This document shows positions 1 to 9,006 of a stretch of DNA of 64,000 nt, piece after piece (the first letter of the stretch is position 1; every line of letters begins with the position of its first letter). The notes under the pieces are model-generated. The model had not been told where the DNA came from and did not search any database. It saw nothing but the letters and a program-made list of their open reading frames with translations. Source of the stretch: Opitutia bacterium (GTDB lineage: Bacteria > Verrucomicrobiota > Verrucomicrobiia > Opitutales > Opitutaceae); NCBI GenBank assembly GCA_016217545.1, contig JACRHT010000002.1, positions 527,213-591,212 on the forward strand. The letters run 5' to 3'. The translations under genes and the position numbers were made by a program.

Positions 1-277
1 TGGCGCCGGTGCAGACGATGGCGTGGACCTTGTCCTGGCGGATCATTTCGGCGAGCGTGATGCCGAGTTCGGCGGTGGACATGGCGCCGGCAATGGTGAC
101 GAGCATCTTGCCGCCGGCGGTGAGGTGCGCCTCGTAGCCCTTCGCGGCATCGAGCAGCGCCGCCGCGTTGAAGTGACGGTAGTTGTGCGCGATGAACTGG
201 GAGACCGGTCCCTTCTTCTTCGCGAGGGCCGCGTTGATGTCCTCGGGACGTTTCGTCAGGCGTTTGGCTTTGCTCAT
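1..277 (-). CDS. Deoxyhypusine synthase-like protein (5' part, runs off window)
   Basis: The first 92 residues are visible; the rest lies beyond the left edge. The protein starts MSKAKRLTKRPEDINAALAK and continues through a PVSQFIAHNYRHFNAAALLD segment and a GKMLVTIAGAMSTAELG segment. These match the N-terminal part of the deoxyhypusine synthase fold (NAD-dependent enzymes that move an aminobutyl group from spermidine to an acceptor). In archaea and eukaryotes the acceptor is the eIF5A lysine. Bacteria lack eIF5A, and bacterial members are thought to act on polyamines, for example in homospermidine synthesis. The catalytic lysine region is outside the window, so activity cannot be judged. The gene is divergent from the M16 peptidase, with about 140 bases between them. 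Family assignment is from recognition of the N-terminal sequence only. Confidence 0.75.
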   Translation of the reverse strand, partial: MSKAKRLTKRPEDINAALAKKKGPVSQFIAHNYRHFNAAALLDAAKGYEAHLTAGGKMLVTIAGAMSTAELGITLAEMIRQDKVHAIVCTGA

Positions 278-416
278 TTTGCCGAGTAGAAAGCCCGTGC
301 GCGATGGGGTCACTAAAATTCTCGCCCGCACAGCCGATGCAGCGGTGCCACGCCAGTCGGAGATCTCACCCGAATTGCCTATGGCCGCGCACTTGCCACG
401 ACGGGCCAGCTCGTAG

Positions 417-3251
417 ATGGTTCCGGCCATGTTGTCCCGCATCGCGCTCCTCCTGTGCCTCGCGATCGCCCCGCTCACCGCGGCTCCGATCACCACGCAA
501 CTTCCCCACGAGACGTCCGACCTGCCCGTCGATTCGACGGTGAAATGGGGCCGCCTCGACAACGGCATCCGCTACGCGATCATGCCGAATCACGAGCCGA
601 AAGGCCGCGCCAGCCTCCGCTTCGTCGTCCGCGCCGGCTCGCTCAACGAGACCGACGAGCAGCGCGGCCTCGCGCACTTCCTCGAGCACATGGCGTTCAA
701 CGGCTCCACGCACTACGCACCCGGCACGCTCGTGGAGTTCTTCCAGCGCCTCGGCATGAGCTTCGGCGGCGACACCAACGCCTTCACCAGCTTCGACCGC
801 ACCGTCTACATGCTCGAGCTGCCCGACACCCACGCCGAGACCGTCGACAAGGCGCTCACGCTCTTCGCTGACTACGCCGGCGGCCTGCTCCTCCTCGAGG
901 ACGAGATCAACAAGGAACGCGGCATCATCCTCAGCGAGAAACGCGCGCGCGACTCCATCGAGTTCCGCCAGTTCATCGGCGAGTTCGAGTTCCTGTTGCC
1001 CGACGCGCGCTTCATCCAGCGCATTCCCATCGGCAGCGAGGAAGTCATCGCGAAGGCGCCCCGCGAACGCTTCGTCAATTTCTACAACACCTGGTATCGC
1101 CCGGACCTCATCAGCATCGTCGCCGTCGGCGACTTCGACCCGGCCGCGATCGAGGCCGTCTTGAAGGAAAAACTCGCGCCCCTCGCCCCGCGCGCCCCCG
1201 CCGCCCTCCAGCCCTCTCTCGGCCAAGTCAGCGCGGCCAACGGTGTCGTCGCCAAGCTCCTCTCCGAGCCCGAAGCCGGCGCCGTGCAGGTATCGATCCA
1301 GAGCATCACGCCCTACAGCTACGAGCCCGACAACGCGGCCAATCGCCTCAAATACCTCCCGCGCCAGCTCGCCCTCCGCATGCTCAACCGCCGCCTCTCC
1401 ATCCTCTCCAAGCAGGAAGGCGCGCCGTTCCTCAGCGGCCAGGTCGGCGCGACGGAGCAATTCGACTTCTTCCGCAACGCCTCCGTCGAGCTCACCTGCA
1501 AGCCCGAGCAATGGCGCGCCGCCCTCGGCGTCGGCGAACAGGAACTGCGCCGCGCGCTCGAATTCGGCTTCCAGGCTCCCGAGTTGAAGGAAGCCGTCGC
1601 CGCCACCCGCAACGCCCTCGAGCAAGCCGTCCGCACCGCGCCGACCCGCCGCTCCGAGGGACTCTCGATGCAGCTCGTCGACTCACTGGTCGACCAAAAC
1701 GTCTTCACCCACCCCAAAGCCGAACTCGAACTCTTCGTCCCCGCGCTGGACAAGATCACCGTCGACGACTGCCTCGCCGCCCTGCGCACGACGTTTGACG
1801 CAAAGACCGGCCGCCGCCTCTGGGTCACCGGCAACCTCACGCTCGACCAAGCCGAGACGCAGATCGTCGCCGCCTACGAGGCGAGCCGCGCCATCGCCGT
1901 GAAGCCGCCTGCCAAAATCGAGGAGCTGTCTTTCGCCTACACCAGCTTCGGCGCCCCCGGCGCCGTGAAGCACGAACAGAAAGTCGACGACCTCGGCGCC
2001 ACGCTCATCGAGTTCGCCAACGGCGTCCGCCTCAACCTCAAGTCCACCGACTTCGAAGCCGGACGCATCCGCGTCAGCGTCCGCATCGGCGGCGGCCGCC
2101 TCACCGAGCCGGCCGACAAGCCCGGCCTCGCGTTCCTCTCGAGCAACACGTTCCTGCTCGGCGGCCTCGGCAAGCACGGCATCGACGACCTCCAGCGCAT
2201 CCTCGCCGGCAAGACCGTTGGCCAGAGCTTCGCCATCGGCGGCGACGCGTTCGTCTTCAACGCCTCCACCAACAAGAACGACCTCGCACTCCAGCTGCAG
2301 CTGCTCGCCGCGTATCTCACCGACGCCGGCTTCCGCCCCGAGTCGATGCGCGTGTTCGCCAAACGCTTGGACGAATTCTACACCCGCCTCGGCAACACCG
2401 TCGAAGGCCCGCTCCAAACCGACGTCCCGCGCATCCTCGCCAACGGCGACAAACGCTTCGGCGTCCCGCCCAAGGAAGCCGCCATGGCCCGCACGCTCGC
2501 CGAGTCGAAAGCCTGGCTCACGTCCCAGTTCGCTCGCGGCGCGATCGAAATCGCCATCGTCGGCGAATTCGACGCCAAGGCCGCCACCGACGCCGTCGCC
2601 GCCACCTTCGGCGCCCTGCCCCCGCGCGAAGCCAAGCCCGCCTACGACGCCGAGCGCAAAGCCGCTTTCGGCAAGCCGGCCGCGCAACAGTTCTTCGTCG
2701 TGACCGAAATCCCGAAGGGCATCGTGCAGATCTTCTGGCCGGCCACCGACGGCCGTGAAGCGCACCTGTCGCGCCGCCTCGGCATGCTCGCCTCCGTGCT
2801 CAACGACCGCCTCCGCGTGAAAATCCGCGAGGAGATGGGCGACACCTACTCGCCCGACGCCGGCGCCAACCTCAGCGACACCTACAAGGGCTACGGTCAC
2901 ATCATCGCTCAGGCTACCGTCGCTCCCGACAAGGCCCGCGCCGTCGCCGACGCCATGAAGGCCGCCGCCGCGAGCCTGTTCGAGAAAGGCGTGACCGAGG
3001 AGGAACTCGTCCGCGCCAAGCAACCCATCCTAACCAACGTCCGCCAGTCGCTCCGCACCAATCCCTACTGGCTCGGCAACGTGCTCGCCTCGGCGCAGGA
3101 AACTCCCGAACGCCTCGGGTGGGCGCGCGATCGCCTCGCCGACACCGAGTCGATCACCGCCGCCGAGCTCACGAAGCTCGCTCATCTCTACCTCGATCCG
3201 AAGAACTCCAGCGAGTTCATCTCCCTCCCCGAGCCGAAGAAGGCGAACTGA
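417..3251 (+). CDS. Secreted M16 family zinc metallopeptidase
   Basis: A 944-residue pitrilysin/insulinase-type (M16) peptidase. A hydrophobic signal peptide (LSRIALLLCLAIAPLTAAP) points to export to the periplasm or outer membrane. The inverted zinc motif HXXEH is present as HFLEH at residues 87-91, and the downstream ERGIILSE segment should hold the third zinc-ligand glutamate. Two M16 halves can be traced: the N-terminal catalytic half and a C-terminal inactive half (around residue 520 on, beginning near LIEFANGVRLNLKS) containing the typical FWPATDGREAHLSRRLG and REEMGDTYSP segments. The size fits two-half M16 proteins such as PqqL. An alternative ATG at 429 would remove four residues and leave a neater signal peptide. 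A strong terminator follows, so it is probably transcribed separately from the second M16 gene. Confidence 0.93.
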   Translation: MVPAMLSRIALLLCLAIAPLTAAPITTQLPHETSDLPVDSTVKWGRLDNGIRYAIMPNHEPKGRASLRFVVRAGSLNETDEQRGLAHFLEHMAFNGSTHYAPGTLVEFFQRLGMSFGGDTNAFTSFDRTVYMLELPDTHAETVDKALTLFADYAGGLLLLEDEINKERGIILSEKRARDSIEFRQFIGEFEFLLPDARFIQRIPIGSEEVIAKAPRERFVNFYNTWYRPDLISIVAVGDFDPAAIEAVLKEKLAPLAPRAPAALQPSLGQVSAANGVVAKLLSEPEAGAVQVSIQSITPYSYEPDNAANRLKYLPRQLALRMLNRRLSILSKQEGAPFLSGQVGATEQFDFFRNASVELTCKPEQWRAALGVGEQELRRALEFGFQAPELKEAVAATRNALEQAVRTAPTRRSEGLSMQLVDSLVDQNVFTHPKAELELFVPALDKITVDDCLAALRTTFDAKTGRRLWVTGNLTLDQAETQIVAAYEASRAIAVKPPAKIEELSFAYTSFGAPGAVKHEQKVDDLGATLIEFANGVRLNLKSTDFEAGRIRVSVRIGGGRLTEPADKPGLAFLSSNTFLLGGLGKHGIDDLQRILAGKTVGQSFAIGGDAFVFNASTNKNDLALQLQLLAAYLTDAGFRPESMRVFAKRLDEFYTRLGNTVEGPLQTDVPRILANGDKRFGVPPKEAAMARTLAESKAWLTSQFARGAIEIAIVGEFDAKAATDAVAATFGALPPREAKPAYDAERKAAFGKPAAQQFFVVTEIPKGIVQIFWPATDGREAHLSRRLGMLASVLNDRLRVKIREEMGDTYSPDAGANLSDTYKGYGHIIAQATVAPDKARAVADAMKAAAASLFEKGVTEEELVRAKQPILTNVRQSLRTNPYWLGNVLASAQETPERLGWARDRLADTESITAAELTKLAHLYLDPKNSSEFISLPEPKKAN

Positions 3252-3280
3252 GCGCACGCCGCTTCGCATCGATCGAATTC

Positions 3281-3314
3281 AAATCCGCGGCCCGCAACGG
3301 CCGCGGATTTTTTC
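3281..3314 (+). terminator. Rho-independent terminator after first M16 gene
   Basis: A perfect 12-bp stem (AAATCCGCGGCC at 3281-3292 pairing with GGCCGCGGATTT at 3299-3310), a 6-base loop CGCAAC and a following T run. It lies 30 bases after the stop codon of the first M16 peptidase. Confidence 0.9.
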
Positions 3315-3411
3315 TGTTCACGCCCATGCTCGCCACGTTGAATGCGGGTTGCCAAACGGCCGCGATCCTCCGGCCTCTTGGCTCACGGGCCATTCTCAAC
3401 TCCTGTTCGTG

Positions 3412-6240
3412 ATGCACTCCGCCTCGGAGCGCCGCGCCGCGCTCCCCTTTGCCCACCTGTCCTTCGCTCCCATCGTCGTCGCATTGTTTCTCGCCGCGAC
3501 CGCCGCCCTGCGCGCCGCCGCTTGGCCGATCGAGACGCCCGACCTCCACCCCGATCCCGCGTGGCGTTGGGGCACGCTCGCCAACGGCCTCCGCTACGTC
3601 GTGCGCCAGAACGCCGTCCCCGCCGGACGCGTCAGCTACCGCCTCATCGTGGAAGTCGGCGCAATGCACGAGCGGCCCGACGAGCGCGGCTTCTCGCACT
3701 TCGTCGAGCACATGGCCTTCAACGGCACGCGCCACTTCCCCGGCGAGTCGATCCGCGCCGAGATGGAACGCCGCGGCATCGGCTTCGGCCCCGAATCGAG
3801 CGCCTTCACTTTCGTCACGCACACGATCTACCAGTTCGACGCTCCGGGCAACGGGCCCGCTGAAATCGACTGGGTGCTCGGTGTCCTCCGCGACTTCGCC
3901 GACGGCGTGCAATTCGAATCGCGCGAGGTGAAACGCGAGCGCGGCGTGATTGCCTCCGAGAGCCGCGATCGCCGGTCCGTCGCGCAGCGCTTCGAGCTCC
4001 GGCGCCGCCGCGAGCTGTATCCGCTCAGCCCGCTCAGCAACAACGTCGAAGGCGACCCCGAGAAGGCCACACCGGAAAAGCTCCGCGCCTTCTACCGCAA
4101 ATGGTATCGCCCCGAGCGGATGATCCTCGCCGTCGTCGGCGACGCCGCGCCCGAGACGCTGGCCGCGGCGGTCGAACGCCAATTCTCGTCTCTGGCCGCC
4201 CCGGCCGATCCCGCGCCCGTCGTCGACGTCGGGTTCCTGGAAAATCCGGCCGAGGCCACCGCCAGCATCGTGCACGATGCCGAAGCCGGCGGCCTCTATC
4301 TCGAAGTCGCCTCGGTCACGCTCCGCCGTGAAGACGGGCTCGCCGAGCGACGCCGCGCCATGGCCGCAGGGATCGCCTCGCAGGTCCTCACGGAGCGATT
4401 ACAAAAAATCACCCGCGAAACCGGCGGCGTTTTCTCCAGCGCCGGCGCGCGCTTCCTCGCCGCCACGCCTCACGCGACCGAGGCCAGCGTCTACATTCAA
4501 TCCACCTCGGACGCCTGGAACACCTCCGCCACCACTCTTGCCCGCGAGTTGCGCCGCACCCTCGAGATGACCGTCTACCAGGCGGAAGCCGACGCCGCCA
4601 AGTCCCGCGTGCTCCGCAGCAACGAGCTCGCTCTGGCCTCCGCCTCCACGGCCGACTCCAGCGAACTCGCCGCTTGGGTCGCGCAGGAAGCCCTGTGGCG
4701 GGTCGTCTCCACCAGCCCCGTCGAGAATCTCCGCATCGCCCGCGAGCTGCTCCCCGCCATCACCGTTTTCGAGGTCGCCGAAGCCTGGCGCTCCCTCTGG
4801 CAGCAACGCCGCGCGCGCCTGTTCGGCTACGGCTATTTCCCCGTGCGCGACAGCGCAGCCATGGTCGACGCCGCCTTCACCGCCGAGAACCGGCGCCCCC
4901 TCGAAGCTCCCGCCCGGCCGAACGTCGTCGAGTTCCCCTACCGCGAATTCGGCCCCGCCGGCGAGATTCGGTCCCGCCGCCACGACGAGGCCACCGACAT
5001 CCATCTCATCGAGTTCGCGAACGGCGTGCGCGTCGCCCTCAAGCGCACCGCCTTCGAGGCGAATCAGGTGCAGTTCGCCCTCACCCTCGGCCACGGCCTC
5101 CTCACCGCCCCGCCCTACAAAGCCGCCCTCGCCCCGCTCGCCAGCGCGTCGCTCCTCGACGGCGGACTCAATCGCATCCCGGTGGCCGAACTGCACCACC
5201 TCCTCTCCGTCGAGCCGATCACGATGCAGTTCTCGGTCAACGAAGGCTCCTTCAACTTCTCGGGCACCATGCCGCCCGAGAAAGCCGATCTCACGCTGCG
5301 CTTGCTCTGCGCCTACCTGACCGACGCACGCTGGGATGAGAAAGCCATCGCCGCCGCGAAGACCAACTTGATCAGCCGACACGCGGAATCGCTTCGCACC
5401 ACCGAAGGCGTGCTCGGACTGCACTCCTTCCACGAAGCAACCCATCACGATGCGCGCTACCGTGCGCCCGCGCCCGAAGACATCGCCAAGATCGAACGCG
5501 CCGATCTCCGCACCTGGCTCGAAGTCCCGCTTCGCGAGGCTCCCTTGGATTTCGCCCTCGTCGGCGACTTCGATCCCGAGACGGTCGTGCCCATCCTCGC
5601 CCGCACGCTCGGCGCCCTCCCGGAACGCGCCGAGCCGCGCGCGGAGGAATTCCCCGTGCACTTCGTGAAGAAAGGCGGCGAGTTCCCGGTGTCCGGCCCC
5701 GTCACCTCCGAGCGCGCCGCAATCCAGTTCCTGTGGCCCGCCGACCAAGGCCGCGATTTCCACGCCTCGCGGCGGCTCGAAGTCCTCTCGGCCGTGCTCG
5801 GCGAACGCATTCTCCAACGCGTGCGCGAGGATCTCGGCGCCGCCTATTCTCCGAGTGCTGACTACTGGCGATCGGATATCGGCACGGAGGAAGGCTACCT
5901 GCTCGCGTTCGTCACCACCGCCCCGAAGATGGCCGCGAAAGTCCGCAAACTCATTCTACAGGAAGCCGACGATCTCGCCCGCCACGGCGCCACCGCCGCC
6001 GAGCTCGCCACCGCCGTTACGCCCATCATCGCGCGCACCCGCGTGCAATTGAAGGGCAACGCCTACTGGCTCTGGCACATCGCACTGAAGGCCCATCGCA
6101 AACCCGAAGCCCTCACCTGGCCCGCGACGCGCACCACGGACTTCGAGCGCATTACGCTCGCGGACATCAACCACCTCGCCCGCGAAATCCTGCCGCGCGA
6201 CCGCGCCCTGCAGTTCACCGTCCTGCCGGCCAAACGCTAG
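3412..6240 (+). CDS. Secreted M16 family zinc metallopeptidase (second copy)
   Basis: A 942-residue two-half M16 peptidase, a diverged tandem relative of the preceding gene. The start at 3412 gives MHSASERRAALPFAHLSFAP followed by a hydrophobic stretch ending in ALRAAA, a plausible signal peptide; the frame is open to 3349 but the extra residues do not look like part of the protein. HXXEH is present as HFVEH at residues 96-100, followed by ERGVIASE with the expected glutamate. The C-terminal half holds LIEFANGVRVALK, FLWPADQGRDFHASRRLE and REDLGAAYSPSADYW, parallel to its neighbour. Tandem M16 genes often encode enzymes with different substrates; nothing here shows which peptides are cleaved. 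The downstream exosortase gene is convergent, with three bases between the stop codons. Confidence 0.92.
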   Translation: MHSASERRAALPFAHLSFAPIVVALFLAATAALRAAAWPIETPDLHPDPAWRWGTLANGLRYVVRQNAVPAGRVSYRLIVEVGAMHERPDERGFSHFVEHMAFNGTRHFPGESIRAEMERRGIGFGPESSAFTFVTHTIYQFDAPGNGPAEIDWVLGVLRDFADGVQFESREVKRERGVIASESRDRRSVAQRFELRRRRELYPLSPLSNNVEGDPEKATPEKLRAFYRKWYRPERMILAVVGDAAPETLAAAVERQFSSLAAPADPAPVVDVGFLENPAEATASIVHDAEAGGLYLEVASVTLRREDGLAERRRAMAAGIASQVLTERLQKITRETGGVFSSAGARFLAATPHATEASVYIQSTSDAWNTSATTLARELRRTLEMTVYQAEADAAKSRVLRSNELALASASTADSSELAAWVAQEALWRVVSTSPVENLRIARELLPAITVFEVAEAWRSLWQQRRARLFGYGYFPVRDSAAMVDAAFTAENRRPLEAPARPNVVEFPYREFGPAGEIRSRRHDEATDIHLIEFANGVRVALKRTAFEANQVQFALTLGHGLLTAPPYKAALAPLASASLLDGGLNRIPVAELHHLLSVEPITMQFSVNEGSFNFSGTMPPEKADLTLRLLCAYLTDARWDEKAIAAAKTNLISRHAESLRTTEGVLGLHSFHEATHHDARYRAPAPEDIAKIERADLRTWLEVPLREAPLDFALVGDFDPETVVPILARTLGALPERAEPRAEEFPVHFVKKGGEFPVSGPVTSERAAIQFLWPADQGRDFHASRRLEVLSAVLGERILQRVREDLGAAYSPSADYWRSDIGTEEGYLLAFVTTAPKMAAKVRKLILQEADDLARHGATAAELATAVTPIIARTRVQLKGNAYWLWHIALKAHRKPEALTWPATRTTDFERITLADINHLAREILPRDRALQFTVLPAKR

Positions 6241-6243
6241 GCG

Positions 6244-7308
6244 TCAGTCCGCGGTCTCGTCCGTCGTCGCCGGCGCGATGTATTTTTCGAGCTTCAGATT
6301 CAGCAACGGCACGAGCGCCAGCAACCCGAGGCAAGTCAGCCCAAGCACCGCATACCCCGCCGTGTCGTGCACCGTGCCGTTGATCGCCTCCGGCCCATAG
6401 GCGTAGGCCCAGCCGGTGAGGAACAGGCTGCGCGCGAGATTCATCACGAACGCGAACCCCATTGCCGCGACCACGAGAAAAACCTTCTTCCACAACCGGT
6501 CGAAAAACATCGCCCCGAGAAACGATCCCGCGAACAGGCACGCCGTCAGCGACCGGATGCCCGAGCACGCCTCCGCGACGCCCACCGGCCCCTTCGGCAG
6601 CATCAGCACGTTGCCCTGCTGCTCCACCGGATACCCGAGCACGTCGAAGACGAACGCCACCACCGTCACGACCTTGCGGAGAAGGAACAAACTCACCTGC
6701 GCCTCCACCGCCGACACCAGCGGCGCCGAAATCAACCAAACGCACACCGGAAAAACAAACAGCGCCGCCACGCGAAACCGCGGTTCCCCAAACAGCTCCC
6801 GCATCGCCCGGTAGGGGCGGTTGCCCCCAACCGCCCTTCCGTCAGCCCCGCTCGCCGCAGCCACCGTCGCCACCGGCACATTGAAAAACAACAGCGACAG
6901 CACCACCGCCACCATGCCGCTCGTCAGCGCAAATGTCCCCGGCTGCGACGTCCCCGCGCCCGCGCGATAAAACGCGCCGAGCAGGAAGAACAGCGCCCCG
7001 CTCACCAGCCCGAGCGTCGCCGCCGCGTTCAACGTCCAACGCACCCACCCCGCCGCCGGTCCCACGCGCTCCGCTTCCGCGATTCGCGCCGCGATCTGCG
7101 GCCAACGATCATAGACGGCGTAGACCGTGAACAACGGCACAAGCCAGCCGAACGAATAATCCTCCTTCACCCGCCACCAGTGCGACTGATCCCACGCCAC
7201 GAACGCCACGAATCCGCCCGCCAATCCCAACGCCGCGAGAAATTGCGCCGGCACGCGCGCGGGCGCGGCGACCTGGGTTGGATTAGCGGGATTCGGGACG
7301 GCTTCCAT
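6244..7308 (-). CDS. Exosortase (EpsH/XrtA-like membrane transpeptidase)
   Basis: A 354-residue polytopic membrane protein of the exosortase/archaeosortase family, which cleaves and processes proteins carrying C-terminal PEP-CTERM-type sorting signals. The three signature sites are present: Cys248 in VAEACSGIRSL, Arg293 in MNLARSLFLTG, and His314 in NGTVHDTAGYAVLG, in the order expected for the Cys-Arg-His catalytic set. No PEP-CTERM substrate gene was recognised in the window. It overlaps the upstream DUF2238 gene by 26 bases and is probably translated with it. Residues about 155-168 (GADGRAVGGNRPYR) are encoded by a GTAG-headed REP hairpin inserted in frame in a loop ahead of the later membrane segments (see repeat at 6811). 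Confidence 0.88.
   Translation of the reverse strand: MEAVPNPANPTQVAAPARVPAQFLAALGLAGGFVAFVAWDQSHWWRVKEDYSFGWLVPLFTVYAVYDRWPQIAARIAEAERVGPAAGWVRWTLNAAATLGLVSGALFFLLGAFYRAGAGTSQPGTFALTSGMVAVVLSLLFFNVPVATVAAASGADGRAVGGNRPYRAMRELFGEPRFRVAALFVFPVCVWLISAPLVSAVEAQVSLFLLRKVVTVVAFVFDVLGYPVEQQGNVLMLPKGPVGVAEACSGIRSLTACLFAGSFLGAMFFDRLWKKVFLVVAAMGFAFVMNLARSLFLTGWAYAYGPEAINGTVHDTAGYAVLGLTCLGLLALVPLLNLKLEKYIAPATTDETAD
6811..6838 (+). repeat. REP hairpin inside exosortase gene
   Basis: GTAG head followed by a 9-bp perfect stem (GGGCGGTTG at 6815-6823, CAACCGCCC at 6828-6836) with a CCCC loop. It lies inside the exosortase reading frame, on the strand opposite to the gene, and keeps the frame open. Its layout matches the intergenic GTAG hairpins listed elsewhere in this window. 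Confidence 0.85.
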
Positions 7309-7927
7309 GCGTGACGCGCGCCATCGAACGGTCGTGCGCGCCGCTGAGCAATGTCAAAGCTGCCAGCGCGCCGATCAACGCCCACGCCATGTCCGACTGC
7401 GTGTCCCACGCGTAACCTTGCGTGCCCAGAAAATCATCCGCCGCCGCGCCGCTCGCCACCGCGGTCCACCACTCCATCAGCTCGTAGAACGCGCTGAACC
7501 CGAGACAAACCGCCACGACAAGAAATCCCGTCCACCGACTCGGCCGCCCGTCGCCGCGATTCCCCAGCGGCGACGTCCGCAACAAAATCTCCCGCGCCAG
7601 CACCGCCGGCACGAACCCCTGCGCAAAATGCCCGAGCTTGTCGTAATTGTTCCGCGTCCAGCCGAACCACTGCATCCACCACTCGCCCATCGGCACCCGC
7701 GCGTAGGTGTAATGCCCGCCGACGATCAGCACCACTGAATGCAGCCACACGAGCACGAGCAGCAAGGTCGACAGCGGAAAACGCCGCCGCACCGCCACGA
7801 TGAGCGGCACACCGATCAACACCGGCACGACTTCGAGGAACCACGTGAAGAAATCATGCGGCCGCACCGCCGACCAGCCGAGCACCGGCAGCAGTAGGAC
7901 GAGAAAGACCGTCAGTCTCCGCTCCAT
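7283..7927 (-). CDS. DUF2238 (YjdF-like) integral membrane protein
   Basis: A 214-residue protein with about six hydrophobic segments. The block NYDKLGHFAQGFVPAVLARE, followed by FSAFYELMEWWTAV and DDFLGTQGYAWDTQSDM, is the hallmark of the DUF2238/YjdF family, whose function is unknown; conserved His, Glu and Asp residues suggest a membrane enzyme or transporter. The ATG at 7927 is chosen because a GGAGGA ribosome-binding site lies just upstream; the frame is open further to 8008 but that part lacks any similarity to the family. It is upstream of and overlaps the exosortase gene, so the two form a short operon. The link with exosortase is seen here; any functional tie is inference. Confidence 0.85.
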   Translation of the reverse strand: MERRLTVFLVLLLPVLGWSAVRPHDFFTWFLEVVPVLIGVPLIVAVRRRFPLSTLLLVLVWLHSVVLIVGGHYTYARVPMGEWWMQWFGWTRNNYDKLGHFAQGFVPAVLAREILLRTSPLGNRGDGRPSRWTGFLVVAVCLGFSAFYELMEWWTAVASGAAADDFLGTQGYAWDTQSDMAWALIGALAALTLLSGAHDRSMARVTHGSRPESR

Positions 7928-8050
7928 CGATTTTTCCTCCGCTTGGATTGTGCGCGCACGCCGCCAGCTTGCGCACCCACGCCTGGCCTTCAAGCCGGCA
8001 GGTGGCACGCCAGCCGATCGCCCGCGCCATCCCCGCCCATCTCGCCCTCT

Positions 8051-8899
8051 TCACCGCAACGCCGCGATAAACTCCACCGCCTGCCGCACGATTTCCGGCG
8101 TCGCCAAAATCCGATAGTGCCCCCGGCCGGGCACCGCGACCATCCGCGCCCCGCGCCACATGCCCACGAACTCCTCCGCCGCCGCGAAACTCGCATCCTC
8201 GTCCGCCGGATCGTGGAAAACCAACAACGCGCACGGTGCCTGCCGCGCCACGACCCGCATGTCCACGTCCGCACACCGCGACCGCGTCCGCCGCTCCACC
8301 GCCGCGAAGAACTTCTCGCGCAGCCCGTCCGCGAGCTGCATCCGCGCCGCCACGCGCGTCAACCGCTCCAGCTGGCTCTGCGGCGGCGCCAGCAGCACCA
8401 ACCCGCGCGGCGCCGCGCCGAGCGTCGCGCTCATCGCCGCACCCGCCGCGCCCATCGAGTGGCCGATCAGCGCAAAAAACTTCCCCACCTCGCGCTCCAC
8501 CTCCACCAGCGTCCGCGCCACCAACGGCACATGCGCCTCGTCGCCGGGCGAGTCCCCGTGCCCCGGCAGATCGAGCGTCAGCACGCGAAAACCCGCCGCC
8601 GCCAGCGGCGCGGCGAACGCCCCGAGCTGTGCGCCGTGCCCTTCCCAACCGTGCACCAGCCCGACCAGCGGCGCCTCCGCCGCGCCCCATTCCCACGCCG
8701 CCAGCTCGCCGTAACTCGTGTGCAGCGTCCGCGGCCGCGCGTTTTCAAGATAGCCGAGTTCGCGCGGCATCCGCCGCGCCCCGCGCATCGGCCGCACGAA
8801 AATCGCCGCCGCCAATTCCCCCAGCGCCGCCTCGTCGAGCGAGCCGGGCGGTATGGTCACGCCGCGTTTCGCCGCGGCCTTGAGCAGGATTTCGGACAT
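8051..8899 (-). CDS. Alpha/beta hydrolase
   Basis: A 282-residue cytoplasmic serine hydrolase of the alpha/beta fold. The nucleophile elbow is GHSMG with Ser148; the oxyanion loop region is VHGWEGHG; the likely catalytic Asp lies in LLVFHDPADEDASF and the catalytic His in VPGRGHYRIL near the C-terminus. The N-terminal 50 residues are an extension before the core begins with the SYGELAAWEW strand. The ATG at 8899 (MSEILLK) is preferred over the open frame extending to 9007, because the extension is low-complexity and overlaps the divergent HIT gene. Substrate is unknown. It is transcribed towards DUF2238 but about 120 bases upstream of it, so co-transcription is possible. Confidence 0.85.
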   Translation of the reverse strand: MSEILLKAAAKRGVTIPPGSLDEAALGELAAAIFVRPMRGARRMPRELGYLENARPRTLHTSYGELAAWEWGAAEAPLVGLVHGWEGHGAQLGAFAAPLAAAGFRVLTLDLPGHGDSPGDEAHVPLVARTLVEVEREVGKFFALIGHSMGAAGAAMSATLGAAPRGLVLLAPPQSQLERLTRVAARMQLADGLREKFFAAVERRTRSRCADVDMRVVARQAPCALLVFHDPADEDASFAAAEEFVGMWRGARMVAVPGRGHYRILATPEIVRQAVEFIAALR

Positions 8900-9006
8900 G
8901 CCGCCAAGACACCGCGCGCCGCCCGATTGTCGAGCGCGCAAGCCCGGGCCGCCCGGCCAATCGGCGCTTTGACAACCCTTCCCGCCTGTCCCACCGTCCC
9001 GACTCA

